The notes: a model not told the origin generated them from the letters alone. A stretch of 13,754 nt of DNA from Bacteroidota bacterium (GCA_023423285.1 JAFAFV010000147.1:1-13754), one strand, 5' to 3'; positions 1-8,139 are shown, counted from the stretch's first letter. Translations and numbers: made by a program.

Positions 1-1042
1 CATTGTCTGATGGTATGAAATAAGGCGTGGTAATGTAAAGGCGTTTTTTTGCAGAGAATATAGATGATACCGTACTGTACATGATGGAAGGCTTTGTATC
101 AGGCCCGCTGGCAGCTATCTGCACGATTTTGTTTTCAGGTTCAGGTATGTCATTAAAAAATTCTTTTTTTAAATCCATCATTCTTTCCGTAGAAAAAATC
201 CAGTTGCTTATAAAAAGATATTGCAGGTAAAATATGCCGGGGCCTTTAATGTATAAATGCGTATCGCGCCAGTAGCGTTTATTGTTGCCGTTGTTTATGT
301 ATTTATCTGAAACATTAATGCCGCCTGTAAATGCTTCCTTCCCGTCTACAATAATGATCTTTCGGTGATCGCGGTAATTAATGCGGTTGGCCAGCATCCG
401 AAAGCGGATCTTATTAACCGGTGCTATTTGTACACCGGCATTTTTCAGGCGGTTTACAAATTTCTTTTTGATGCGGTTGCTGCCAAGTGCATCATATAAA
501 AATCTTACTTCCACGCCTTCTGCCACTTTTTGTATCAACAGCTCTGCGAGTTGGGTGCCTATGTTGTCATTTTCATAAATATAATATTCAAGGTGTACGT
601 GGTAGCGCGCCAGCCTGATGGCTTCAAACACTTTTTTAAATTTCTCTTCACCATTTTGTAATACTTCAATGCAGTTGCCTTCCACCACCGGCGAGCGGGA
701 TGCGTTGAATAAAAATGTAATGAGCGCTTCGTAAGGCAGCAGGCGGTGTTTGTATTTATGTAAAACCCGTTGGTTGGTTTGTGTAGTATAGTCTACAATT
801 TGGTTGTAAACTTTTTGGTTATGTTCAATTTTAAAATTGTAAAATTTATTCTTCCTGTAGTTGATGCCAAATACAAAATAAATGATGATGCCAAGTACCG
901 GTAAAAAAATAATAAGAAGAATGTAAGCCAGAGTTTTGGACGTGGTGCGTGTGTCTTTAATAATTTTTGTCGCTACCAGCACTGCTATCAAAAAGTACAA
1001 AACTTCTAATGTAGCAAGAATATAAGGCCACCACTCCTTCAT
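1..1042 (-). CDS. cls: Cardiolipin synthase, N-terminal part (C-terminus beyond window edge)
   Basis: Phospholipase-D superfamily enzyme expected to join two phosphatidylglycerols into cardiolipin at the inner membrane. I translated 347 codons from the ATG at 1042, which begins MKEWWPYILATLEVLYFLIA. Two hydrophobic segments (about residues 5-23 and 37-60, the second running into IIYFVFGINYR) match the N-terminal membrane module of ClsA-type enzymes. The first PLD domain follows. Its HKD motif reads HRKIIIVD, with H226, K228 and D233, and is followed by the typical FTGGINVSDKY. The family is usually near 480 residues with a second HKD motif, so roughly the last 130 residues, including that motif, lie outside the window; this is an edge effect and not a broken gene. 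It lies downstream of the efflux operon on the same strand, but a terminator separates them, so it probably has its own promoter. I could not identify that promoter. Confidence 0.9.
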   Translation of the reverse strand, partial: MKEWWPYILATLEVLYFLIAVLVATKIIKDTRTTSKTLAYILLIIFLPVLGIIIYFVFGINYRKNKFYNFKIEHNQKVYNQIVDYTTQTNQRVLHKYKHRLLPYEALITFLFNASRSPVVEGNCIEVLQNGEEKFKKVFEAIRLARYHVHLEYYIYENDNIGTQLAELLIQKVAEGVEVRFLYDALGSNRIKKKFVNRLKNAGVQIAPVNKIRFRMLANRINYRDHRKIIIVDGKEAFTGGINVSDKYINNGNNKRYWRDTHLYIKGPGIFYLQYLFISNWIFSTERMMDLKKEFFNDIPEPENKIVQIAASGPDTKPSIMYSTVSSIFSAKKRLYITTPYFIPSDN

Positions 1043-1070
1043 TGCTGAAAATTAATAAAAGCATTTGAAA

Positions 1071-1105
1071 TAAAAAACCGCTGCAGTTTGTAACAACCGC
1101 AACGG
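1071..1105 (-). terminator. Intrinsic terminator closing the efflux operon
   Basis: Read on the minus strand, CCGTTGC (1105-1099) pairs with GCAGCGG (1084-1078), seven pairs with one G-U wobble and a 14-base loop. A run of six T follows (1077-1072). It lies about 75-105 bases downstream of the doxX stop and upstream of cls, so it should end the pump operon transcript. Confidence 0.65.
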
Positions 1106-1136
1106 TAATAAAATAATTTTTCAGGATGAATTTATA

Positions 1137-1156
1137 AACTGCCGCGCGTGGCAGTT
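1137..1156 (-). other. Perfect 7-bp hairpin just downstream of doxX
   Basis: AACTGCC (1137-1143) and GGCAGTT (1150-1156) form a perfect GC-containing stem with a six-base loop, 22 bases after the doxX stop. No T-run follows on the minus strand (TATAAATTC), so it is not a textbook terminator. It could protect the operon mRNA 3' end or help the terminator at 1071-1105. Confidence 0.5.
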
Positions 1157-1177
1157 GAGCTTATTTTATAAAAATGA

Positions 1178-1576
1178 TCAGTCCCATTTGTTTTTGGTAG
1201 ACACGGCATACTTTCCGGCGCCTGCCAGAAAAATGGCTATTGAACCAAACAGAAACAGCCCTTGTAGCTCGAGCGCCCAGGCGCCGTTTGGAATGGTTTG
1301 GTTAAGTTTTTCGGATTGAATAAACATAACCACAAGCATGGTAGCGGCTACAAATAGTGATGCAATGCGCGAGCGGAAACCAACAATTAGCATCAACGGC
1401 GCTATTACCTCGCCAAGATATACAGCATAACTCAGTGCTTCAGGCAACCCGGCATTTCCGATAGAGCTTTTTACACCCTCAACACCTTTTTGAATTTTGG
1501 CAATGCCGTGCATCAGCATTAAAATACCGATAGATAACCGAAGCATCAGTAGTCCGGCATTCATGTTCTTTTTCAT
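1178..1576 (-). CDS. DoxX family membrane protein
   Basis: Small integral membrane protein of 132 residues with four hydrophobic segments (about 7-25, 47-66, 70-87 and 104-121). It carries the DoxX signature: R13 in a LLMLRLSIGILMLMHG stretch, H23-G24 and K27 at the end of helix 1, E56 in helix 2, and a closing AGAGKYAVS. The biochemical role of most DoxX proteins is unsettled. Members have been linked to redox and sulfur metabolism and to oxidative-stress resistance complexes, so no specific reaction is assigned. The start is the ATG at 1576; an in-frame ATG four codons on is possible. It begins 28 bases after the outer-membrane channel gene on the same strand and is followed by hairpins, which makes it the last gene of the RND efflux operon. 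That position suggests a membrane or stress role co-expressed with the pump (inference). Confidence 0.85.
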   Translation of the reverse strand: MKKNMNAGLLMLRLSIGILMLMHGIAKIQKGVEGVKSSIGNAGLPEALSYAVYLGEVIAPLMLIVGFRSRIASLFVAATMLVVMFIQSEKLNQTIPNGAWALELQGLFLFGSIAIFLAGAGKYAVSTKNKWD

Positions 1577-1604
1577 TTATTATAATTTTATATTTAAAAG
1601 GAAG

Positions 1605-3035
1605 TTATTTCCATCCACCACCTAATGCGCGGTATAATTGCACAACCGAACTAAATCTGCCGTAGCGCGCATTTACATAACTAAGTTGGGCTGATAACGC
1701 GTTTTCTGCGGCTCTTAAAACTTCAAGATAGTTGCCCATGCCATAGTTCACCAACTCCTGCGAGAAATCGGCCGCTGTGTTGTACGATTCATATTCTCGT
1801 TGTTTGATGTCAATGATCCTGTTTTGCGCGTCATAAGAAAACAACGCGTCAGAAACTTCGCGGCCTGCTGTTAATACGGCCCTGCGATAATTCAAATAAG
1901 CGATCTGCTGGTTAGTAAGGCTAACCTCGTGCTGGGTGCGTAATTGCCTTTGGTTAAAAACAGGCTGAAGTAAAGAACCTACCACACTGCCAAAAATGGA
2001 CCCTGGGCTGAACAGATTATCAATGTTGATGCTTTGCAGACCGCCACCAGCACTGATGCGCAAAGCCGGGTAGAAATTTGCCTTAGCAACATTAACCAGT
2101 TCAAAAGCATTAATGAACTGGTACTCGGCTTCTTTCACGTCTGGCCTGTTTCTCAGCAGTTGCGCGGGAATACCTATGGAAAGGTCTTCTGTTATGCGCT
2201 GATCTGCCAAAGCATTGCGCTCAACGGCCTTGGGCGAAATGCCTAATAACACGCTGAAAAAGTTTTCAAGCAGCCTGATATTATTTTCAAGGTCAACTAA
2301 TATACCCCGGGCATTCAAAAGTTGGGCTTCGCTTTGCTTCACGGCTACTTCAGTAAGTGTGCCGGCATCTTTTAAAGCTTTGGTGGTTGCAAGGTTCTTT
2401 TCCCGTGTGATGATGGTTTCTTCTGTAATTCGCTTTTGTTCATCAAGCGCCATCAGTTGATAATAGGTATCAGCAATAGTGGCTACCAATTGAGATTTTA
2501 CACCCTGGTGAGCAGCTTCTGTGCGCAGGTAATTGGCTAGGAGCGCTCTTTCATTGCTTTTGATCTTACCCCAAATATCGGCTTCCCAGCTAAGATCTGC
2601 TCCTATTTGGTACTGCATCACATGTTGCCTGCTGCCAATGATCTGCCCAAACTGTGTATTTAACGAACTGGTTTGGTACATCACCTGCGGGCCTGCAGAA
2701 AGGGTAGGGAAGAACGCGGCCTTTCCCTGCTTCAGGTAAGATTCTGCCGCGGATATCTGCTGCAGCGCTATCCTGATGTCTAAATTGTTTTGCAGCGCCT
2801 GTTCAATGTATTCAACAAGTTTATTATCAGTAAATAATTGCTTCCATGATAAATATCCCAGGTTGGCTGTATCTGATTGAATTCTGTCTGTACGGTAAAG
2901 GTTGTCATCTACCACGTTTTGCGGCTGCTGGTATTTTTTAGCCATAGAACATGCCTGAAAAAATGCAGCCATAACCAGTACCATGATGATGGTGAACCAG
3001 CGCCCGGGCAGTATGTGTAACGGTTTATATTTCAT
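1605..3035 (-). CDS. RND efflux outer-membrane channel lipoprotein (NodT/OprM type)
   Basis: Outer-membrane factor of a tripartite drug-type efflux pump: a TolC-fold trimer forming the exit duct. The protein is 476 residues, normal for the NodT/OprM group. The N-terminus is a lipoprotein signal, with basic and hydrophobic residues to about 26 and a lipobox FQAC with the acylated cysteine at C29. Two repeated outer-membrane efflux domains follow, about 60-255 and 270-470. Recognisable family segments are NLDIRIALQQISAAE near the start of the first repeat, WEADIWGK, and LLRNRPDVKEAEYQF at the opening of the second repeat. The C-terminus (ENALSAQLSYVNARY, VQLYRALGGGW) is typical. It lies 39 bases after the RND pump gene and 28 before doxX, so all are likely on one mRNA. 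Substrates cannot be read from the sequence. Confidence 0.95.
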   Translation of the reverse strand: MKYKPLHILPGRWFTIIMVLVMAAFFQACSMAKKYQQPQNVVDDNLYRTDRIQSDTANLGYLSWKQLFTDNKLVEYIEQALQNNLDIRIALQQISAAESYLKQGKAAFFPTLSAGPQVMYQTSSLNTQFGQIIGSRQHVMQYQIGADLSWEADIWGKIKSNERALLANYLRTEAAHQGVKSQLVATIADTYYQLMALDEQKRITEETIITREKNLATTKALKDAGTLTEVAVKQSEAQLLNARGILVDLENNIRLLENFFSVLLGISPKAVERNALADQRITEDLSIGIPAQLLRNRPDVKEAEYQFINAFELVNVAKANFYPALRISAGGGLQSINIDNLFSPGSIFGSVVGSLLQPVFNQRQLRTQHEVSLTNQQIAYLNYRRAVLTAGREVSDALFSYDAQNRIIDIKQREYESYNTAADFSQELVNYGMGNYLEVLRAAENALSAQLSYVNARYGRFSSVVQLYRALGGGWK

Positions 3036-3074
3036 CCGTAAAAATTTTTAAATGATAGGTTTTACGTTGCAGGT

Positions 3075-6000
3075 TTAATCAAAATTTGTTGTGGACAGGT
3101 AATCATCAAAATTTAGTGGTTTGATCTTCTCCTGCAGCCACTGGAATATTACAAACAATACCGGTATTACGATAACGCCAAGAAAAGTACCTATAAGCAA
3201 ACCCGTGGCTGCACCTGTACCAATAGATTTATTTCCTACAGCGCCTATGCCGCTTGCAAAAACCAATGGCAACATTCCAAATATGAAAGCGAAAGAAGTC
3301 ATTAAAATGGGTCGAAAGCGCGCTTTAGCAGCGTTGATGGCAGCCATTGGAATGCTTTCTCCACGCCGCCGCCGCTGCACGCCAAACTCCACAATGAGGA
3401 TGGCATTTTTAGCCAGCAGCCCCACCAGCATGATGAGCGCGATTTGGAAGTAGATATTGTTTTCCAGGCCAAATAGTTTTTGCCCTAAAAAAGCGCCCAT
3501 TACTCCAAGCGGTAAAGAAATGATCACCGCTAGCGGTATTACATAACTTTCATACTGTGCTGCCAAAATGAAGTACACAAAAACGAGGCTGAGTAAAAAA
3601 ATGATCATGGTTTGAGAACCTGCGTTGATTTCTTCCCGCGTGAGGCCTGAAAAGTCAATACTATAATTAGCCGAAAGTGTTTGATCTGCCACTTCCCTAA
3701 CAGCGTTGATGGCATCACCCGTACTAAAGCCAGCCGCGTTTGCTCCTGTAATATCTACAGAAGAAAATAAGTTGAAGCGGGTAGTTGATTGCGGGCCATA
3801 AACCTTTTCAAGCGTTACAAATTGTGATACCGGAGTCATAGCTCCGCTGGCAGTTTTTACATAAATGGAGTTCAGGCTGCTTTCGTTAACCCTTGCATCG
3901 GGCAGGGCCTGAACCATCACGCGGAACTGTTTGCCATATTTAGTAAAATCAGCCGCATATACACCGCCGATGTATCCCTGCATGGTATTTAAAATGGTAC
4001 TGATCGAAACGCCCGACTCGGTGGCTTTAGGAACGTTCAATACCATTTCATACTGAGGGTAATTAGTATTGAAAGATGACTGGGCGTATTGTATTTCCGG
4101 CCGTTTGCTCAGTTCGGCAATAAAATTCTGGGCGGTTGCATCAAGTTCTTTCAGTTCGCCGCCTGCTCTGTCGAGCAACACAAATTCAAAGCCGGCGCTG
4201 TTACCAAACCCTGGTACGCTGGAAGGACTGAAGAAGATCATTTTAGCTTCGGGAATACCGGCTGCAACACCAAATAGTTTTTTCGTAATACTTTCAACAC
4301 TTTGATCGTCATCTTTGGCGCGCTTTTTAAAATCATCAAGCCTAATAAAACCCAGCCCAAAGTTTCCGCCTGCGCCAGCTATCAGGCTTCGGCCGGTATT
4401 AATGGTTATGCCGCTAATACCCGGAATTTTTTTTGCCTGCTCTTCAAGCTTCTTCATGGCATTGTAAGTTCTTTCCATGGTGGCACCGGGTGGCAGTTCC
4501 ACATTCGCGAAAATCATGCCCCTGTCTTCGTTGGGTACAAAGCCCGTGGGCATTGTTTTGGCTGCCCAAAAAATTCCAAGCAGTGAGGCCCCGAGGATAG
4601 CAAACGTTACCCATTTATGCCTGATGAGATAAACAAAGGTTTTGCCGTATTTGGTAGTAATGGCATGAAAGGCCGCGTTGAATTTGGCAAAGAAACGCTG
4701 TATCCAGTTTTTCTTATTGCCCGTAGCATATTCTTCTTCATGCGGCTTTAAAAGCAGCGCACAAAGGGCGGGGCTGAGCGTAAGCGCGTTGATAGCTGAA
4801 ATGATAATGGCGATAATGAGCGTTACACCAAACTGTTTGTAAAACACGCCAGTGGGGCCGGTTATGAATGTAACGGGAACAAACACCGCCGCCATAACCA
4901 ATGTGATGGAAATAATAGCGCCGGTGATCTCATGCATGGCATTTACTGTTGCTTTTTTAGCGCTCTTTTCACCGTGGTCTAATTTAGAGTGCACGGCTTC
5001 TACCACCACAATAGCATCATCAACCACTATACCAATAGCCAGTACCAGTGCAAAAAGTGTAAGCAGGTTGACGGAATACCCCAGCAGGTTCAAAAAGAAA
5101 AATGTACCAATGATGGATACCGGTACGGCAATAGCGGGGATGAGTGTTGACCTGAAATCCTGGAGGAAAATAAATACCACGATGAACACCAGCGCAAAGG
5201 CTTCTATAAGGGTTACAATTACTTTGTTGATGGAAGCTTCTAAAAATTCGTTCGTATCAAAGTTTACACGGTAGTCAATTCCTTCAGGAAATGATTTTGA
5301 AGATTCATTAAGGTAGCTCTTAATGTCTTTGATAATTTGTTGTGCGTTTGAGCCGGGTGTTTGAAAAATACCCATACTAACTGCGGGGTTACCGTCTATT
5401 TCTCCAACTCCGGAGTATGATAAGGCGTCCAGCTTCACGGTTGCCACATCCTTCAGGCGCAAAAATTGCCCCTGTCCCATAGATTTGATCACGATGTCTT
5501 CATATTGTTCCTGCTCGTTGTATTTTCCTTTGTATTTAATGATGTATTCAAAGGAGCTGCCACTGTTTTGCCCGATAGAACCTGCAGCCGATTCAAGGCT
5601 TTGTTCGTTAATAGCCCGGGTAACATCAGCAGGCTCCACGCTGTAAGCCGCCAATTTTGCAGGGTCGAGCCAGATACGCATAGAATATAACTTTCCGCCA
5701 AAAACCTGTGCCTCGCCCACACCATAAATTCTTTTTAAACCGGGAATGACGTTAATGTTCACATAGTTTTGAAGAAATACGTCATTGAGTTTTTTATTAG
5801 CGCTGTAAAACGAAAGAAACATCAGGGCGCTTCGTTGTTGTTTTTGTGTTACCACGCCAGAGCGTGTTACTTCTGCAGGTAACAATGGCGTAGCCCTTGC
5901 CACACGGTTTTGAACGTTTACCGATGCAATGTCTGCATCAATACCCTGTCTGAAAAATACCTCAACTGTGGCGCTGCCGTCGTTGGAGGCTGTAGAAGTA

Positions 6001-6233
6001 ATATAGGTCATTCCTTCAACGCCGTTGATCTGCTCTTCAATAGGAACCACTACGCTTCTCATCACTGTTTCGGCATTGGCTCCGGGATAGTTGGCACGCA
6101 CCATTACGGTTGGGGGCGCTATTTCGGGGTATTGTGTAACAGGCAGTGATACCAAACCCAATATACCCAGTAATACGAGTATTACGGAAATTACGGTTGA
6201 CAGGACAGGTCTGTTAATAAATGTTTTGATCAT
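3075..6233 (-). CDS. RND efflux pump, AcrB/MexB (HAE1) type inner-membrane transporter
   Basis: Proton-driven inner-membrane pump of a tripartite efflux system, 1052 residues against about 1049 in AcrB. The N-terminus (MIKTFINRPVLSTVISVILV) is the classic first helix. A periplasmic porter domain follows (about 30-335), then helices 2-6, a second periplasmic domain (about 560-870) and helices 8-12. The proton-relay residues are present: the pair D405-D406 in GIVVDDAIVVVEAV, K942 in LVGLLAKNAILIVEF, and R972 and T979 in RFRPILMTS, matching AcrB D407, D408, K940, R971 and T978. The family segments FVPNEDRGMI and PPGATMERT are also intact. The pump is therefore predicted to be functional and of the hydrophobe/amphiphile class rather than the metal (HME) class. 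It sits 67 bases after the adaptor and 39 before the channel. The actual substrates are unknown. Confidence 0.96.
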   Translation of the reverse strand: MIKTFINRPVLSTVISVILVLLGILGLVSLPVTQYPEIAPPTVMVRANYPGANAETVMRSVVVPIEEQINGVEGMTYITSTASNDGSATVEVFFRQGIDADIASVNVQNRVARATPLLPAEVTRSGVVTQKQQRSALMFLSFYSANKKLNDVFLQNYVNINVIPGLKRIYGVGEAQVFGGKLYSMRIWLDPAKLAAYSVEPADVTRAINEQSLESAAGSIGQNSGSSFEYIIKYKGKYNEQEQYEDIVIKSMGQGQFLRLKDVATVKLDALSYSGVGEIDGNPAVSMGIFQTPGSNAQQIIKDIKSYLNESSKSFPEGIDYRVNFDTNEFLEASINKVIVTLIEAFALVFIVVFIFLQDFRSTLIPAIAVPVSIIGTFFFLNLLGYSVNLLTLFALVLAIGIVVDDAIVVVEAVHSKLDHGEKSAKKATVNAMHEITGAIISITLVMAAVFVPVTFITGPTGVFYKQFGVTLIIAIIISAINALTLSPALCALLLKPHEEEYATGNKKNWIQRFFAKFNAAFHAITTKYGKTFVYLIRHKWVTFAILGASLLGIFWAAKTMPTGFVPNEDRGMIFANVELPPGATMERTYNAMKKLEEQAKKIPGISGITINTGRSLIAGAGGNFGLGFIRLDDFKKRAKDDDQSVESITKKLFGVAAGIPEAKMIFFSPSSVPGFGNSAGFEFVLLDRAGGELKELDATAQNFIAELSKRPEIQYAQSSFNTNYPQYEMVLNVPKATESGVSISTILNTMQGYIGGVYAADFTKYGKQFRVMVQALPDARVNESSLNSIYVKTASGAMTPVSQFVTLEKVYGPQSTTRFNLFSSVDITGANAAGFSTGDAINAVREVADQTLSANYSIDFSGLTREEINAGSQTMIIFLLSLVFVYFILAAQYESYVIPLAVIISLPLGVMGAFLGQKLFGLENNIYFQIALIMLVGLLAKNAILIVEFGVQRRRRGESIPMAAINAAKARFRPILMTSFAFIFGMLPLVFASGIGAVGNKSIGTGAATGLLIGTFLGVIVIPVLFVIFQWLQEKIKPLNFDDYLSTTNFD

Positions 6234-6300
6234 ATAAGAAATTATGACTTGTTATGCGTGGTGTAGAAAGATTTAAAGAAATGCAATGATCACATCAGTT

Positions 6301-7494
6301 TTAAAATATGGGTTTGATAGCGTTAACAGTTTCGTCAAAATCCACCATCTTAGGTTTAACGGGCATTCCGTTTCTAAGGCCACTGATGCCGGAAGCAACG
6401 ATTGTATCGCCTTTGTTAATGCCGCCACCAATCAATGCCATATTATTTATACGGTCAATTACGCCCACCACTGCCTGCAATACCGTGTCTTTGCTTACTT
6501 TAAACACATACACAATGCCCTGCTGCTCAAAGGTGGCAGCTTCCGGCACTACCAATACATTGTTATGAGGTTTTGGAATTTTGATGGTACCGCTGTTGCC
6601 ATTGCTTAATAATTTGCGTTGGTTGGGGAAGGATGCTCTGAAAAGAATGGTACCCGTTGCAGGGTCTATTTGCCCGGTCACAGCTTTGATGCGGCCTTTC
6701 TCGGGGTATGTTTCACCGTTAGCCAGTTCAAGCTCCACAGGAGGAAGGCCATTGAGCTTTTCGGGTACTGTTACACCCGGCGTTTGGTTTAAAAAGTTGA
6801 GATAATCTTTCTCGTTCATAGAGAAGTAAGCATACACTTCGCTCACATCTGAAACAGTGGTAAGCGGCACCGGATCGGTGGGGCCCACAAGGCTGCCCAC
6901 ACGCAACGGCAACTTGCCAACAGTACCATTGATCGGGCTGCGAATCACGGCGTAATCAATATTTTCGGCAACGCCCCTGTAATTGGCCTGCGCCTGAGTG
7001 TGATTGGCCTGCGCCTGGCGCAACTGACTTTGCGCGGTAAGTAAATTAGCCCTGGCAGTTTGCAACTGCACATCACTGATGATGTTTTTTTCAACCAGCG
7101 GTACCAGTTTATCCACTTCTACCTGTGCTGCATTTACAGCTGCTTTTGCCGCGGCTATCGTGGCTGCAGCGGCGCTTACGCCACCCCGTGCGGCACTGGC
7201 ATTTTGGGTAAGTATATTCGTTTCAAGGCGAAACAATACCTGGCCGCGGCTTACGGCCTGCCCTTCGTCTATAAGCACTTCCCTGATATAACCTGAAATT
7301 TTCGCTCTCACATCATTGTTCACCCGGCCTTCAATGCTTGTAGGGAATGTGGTATAGCCTGTAACATCTCTTACAGGTACTATTACTACGGGGTACACTT
7401 TTGCCGACTGGTTGTTTTGCTGGTTGCTGTTGCCACATGCGGCCAGTGCGCTTATGGTAGCGGCTATAAAAAATATGTTGAGGTTTGTTGACAT
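6301..7494 (-). CDS. RND efflux periplasmic adaptor lipoprotein (AcrA/MexA type)
   Basis: Membrane-fusion protein that links the RND pump to the outer-membrane channel. It is 397 residues, normal length. A lipoprotein signal ends in LAAC with C20 as the lipid anchor, followed by a polar Asn/Gln linker. The lipoyl half-motifs (about 62-92 with GYIREVLIDEGQAVSRGQVL, and about 180-215 with RSPINGTVGKLPLRVGSLV) flank a long Ala/Gln-rich alpha-hairpin (about 93-175) with its turn near 136-142. A beta-barrel (about 216-305) and membrane-proximal domain follow. The descending hairpin arm contains a near-exact heptad duplication (QAQANHT, QAQANYR at 160-173). The gene begins 8 bases after the regulator stop and precedes the pump by 67 bases, so regulator and adaptor are clearly co-transcribed. 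The start ATG at 7494 gives a well-formed signal peptide. Confidence 0.95.
   Translation of the reverse strand: MSTNLNIFFIAATISALAACGNSNQQNNQSAKVYPVVIVPVRDVTGYTTFPTSIEGRVNNDVRAKISGYIREVLIDEGQAVSRGQVLFRLETNILTQNASAARGGVSAAAATIAAAKAAVNAAQVEVDKLVPLVEKNIISDVQLQTARANLLTAQSQLRQAQANHTQAQANYRGVAENIDYAVIRSPINGTVGKLPLRVGSLVGPTDPVPLTTVSDVSEVYAYFSMNEKDYLNFLNQTPGVTVPEKLNGLPPVELELANGETYPEKGRIKAVTGQIDPATGTILFRASFPNQRKLLSNGNSGTIKIPKPHNNVLVVPEAATFEQQGIVYVFKVSKDTVLQAVVGVIDRINNMALIGGGINKGDTIVASGISGLRNGMPVKPKMVDFDETVNAIKPIF
6982..7017 (-). repeat. Tandem 21-base repeat inside the adaptor gene
   Basis: The 15-mer ATTGGCCTGCGCCTG occurs at 6982-6996 and again at 7003-7017, a period of 21 bases or seven codons. 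It encodes two consecutive heptads (QAQANHT and QAQANYR) in the coiled-coil hairpin of the efflux adaptor. The reading frame is kept, so the repeat changes arm length by one coiled-coil heptad without disrupting the protein. It resembles a fairly recent slippage duplication. Confidence 0.8.
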
Positions 7495-7502
7495 AAAAGG
7501 TA

Positions 7503-7973
7503 TTATTTTTTTTTCAATTTATTAATGGTTGAATTGAGCGTTTTGATATGCACATCAAGAATACCAACATACTCGTCTAGCTTTGTATTGATTGTTTTCT
7601 CCTTGCATTTTGAAGCGCTTTTAAATGTGAGGAAACGTGACATTAGTTCTTTCTCCCGTTCCAGGTTTTTTAAAACTTCATTGAACCTGATATAGGTATA
7701 ATGCGCATCGGTTCGGAAAAGTCTTTTGCGCGAATCAATGCTTGTAACGTATTCGATGTGATTGTTCTGCAGCAGGTGTTGCAGGCTGCTCGACATGGAG
7801 CTTTTACTAACTTTAAAAATTTCGGTGAGCTCGTCAAAAGGCACACCATCACGCTTGAAATCAAACATCAGGTACACATAAACTTTGGCTGCCAGTGGTG
7901 TAAGGCCAAATAGCTGGCCATAAAATGTAACCATGTCAAGGAAGAGCGGTTTATCCAGCTTCAGCATTGTCAT
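7503..7973 (-). CDS. GbsR/MarR-type winged-helix transcriptional regulator
   Basis: DNA-binding regulator of 156 residues that probably controls its own efflux operon. A winged helix-turn-helix spans about residues 20-95. The segment FFYGQ-like FYGQLFGLTPLAAKVYVYLM forms the first helices, VPFDELTEIFKVSKSSMSSSLQHLLQ is the HTH with recognition helix about 56-69, and IEYVTSIDSRKRLFRT is the wing. A Lys/Glu-rich helical tail (about 100-156) is probably the dimerisation region. The SxSSMSxxLxxL pattern and the opening FYGQLFG are typical of the GbsR branch of MarR proteins. No membrane segment or cysteine-based sensor is obvious, and the effector is unknown. Starts at 7973 or 7967 are both possible (two ATGs, M1 and M3). 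It is the first gene of the operon and lies 8 bases before the adaptor, with a strong dyad in its upstream region at 8009-8036. Confidence 0.88.
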   Translation of the reverse strand: MTMLKLDKPLFLDMVTFYGQLFGLTPLAAKVYVYLMFDFKRDGVPFDELTEIFKVSKSSMSSSLQHLLQNNHIEYVTSIDSRKRLFRTDAHYTYIRFNEVLKNLEREKELMSRFLTFKSASKCKEKTINTKLDEYVGILDVHIKTLNSTINKLKKK

Positions 7974-8000
7974 TTTTGTTGTTGATAATTTTTTGATGCG

Positions 8001-8034
8001 CGAAAATAAGTTAGTTCGGTAATTACAGAACCAA
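8001..8034 (-). promoter_or_regulatory. Possible Bacteroidota-type promoter of the efflux operon
   Basis: On the minus strand TATTTTCG (8008-8001) matches the Bacteroidota -7 consensus TAnnTTTG with one mismatch, and TTG (8034-8032) lies 23 bases upstream as a -33 candidate. The spacing is at the long end of what is accepted. It would leave a leader of roughly 25 bases before the regulator ATG, and the dyad would cover the -33 element and the whole spacer. Confidence 0.35.
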
Positions 8035-8036
8035 CT
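8009..8036. promoter_or_regulatory. 28-bp dyad, likely operator for the GbsR-type regulator
   Basis: The left half AGTTAGTTCGGTAA and the right half TTACAGAACCAACT are reverse complements at 12 of 14 positions (the mismatched pairs are the fifth and tenth counted from the outside). The centre GTAATTAC is fully palindromic. It lies 36-63 bases upstream of the regulator start, in the only long gap of the operon, and covers the candidate -33 region and spacer. Its length suits a winged-helix dimer or dimer pair. Autorepression is the simplest reading, but binding is inferred. Confidence 0.7.
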
Positions 8037-8085
8037 TTTATGTTAATTTTCTAAAAAACATTTTTAACCGTATTATGACAATCAT

Positions 8086-8113
8086 AAAAAAAGCCGCTCA
8101 CAGGAACGGCTTT
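8086..8113 (-). terminator. Intrinsic terminator after the ROK kinase gene
   Basis: AAAGCCG (8090-8096) and CGGCTTT (8107-8113) form a perfect seven-pair stem with a 10-base loop. On the minus strand it ends in seven T (8092-8086). It lies 27 bases after the kinase stop and separates the sugar operon from the efflux operon promoter. Confidence 0.85.
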
Positions 8114-8139
8114 AAAAGATTTATCAGGAGTTGTATTGA

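Noticed and set aside
381..578. Plus-strand open frame of 65 codons across the cls gene
   Set aside because: It lies antisense to the first catalytic domain of cardiolipin synthase and has no recognisable protein features.
4852..5274. Open frame of 140 codons on the plus strand inside the RND pump gene
   Set aside because: It is antisense to a well-conserved pump region (helices 2-6). Its Thr/Ser/Ile-rich composition is what a mirrored membrane-protein frame gives, and no promoter or family match is seen.
6234..6300. 67-base gap between adaptor and pump genes as a possible internal promoter or attenuator
   Set aside because: I found no stable hairpin with a T-run, no copy of the 28-bp dyad and no convincing TAnnTTTG element, so it is treated as an ordinary operon spacer.
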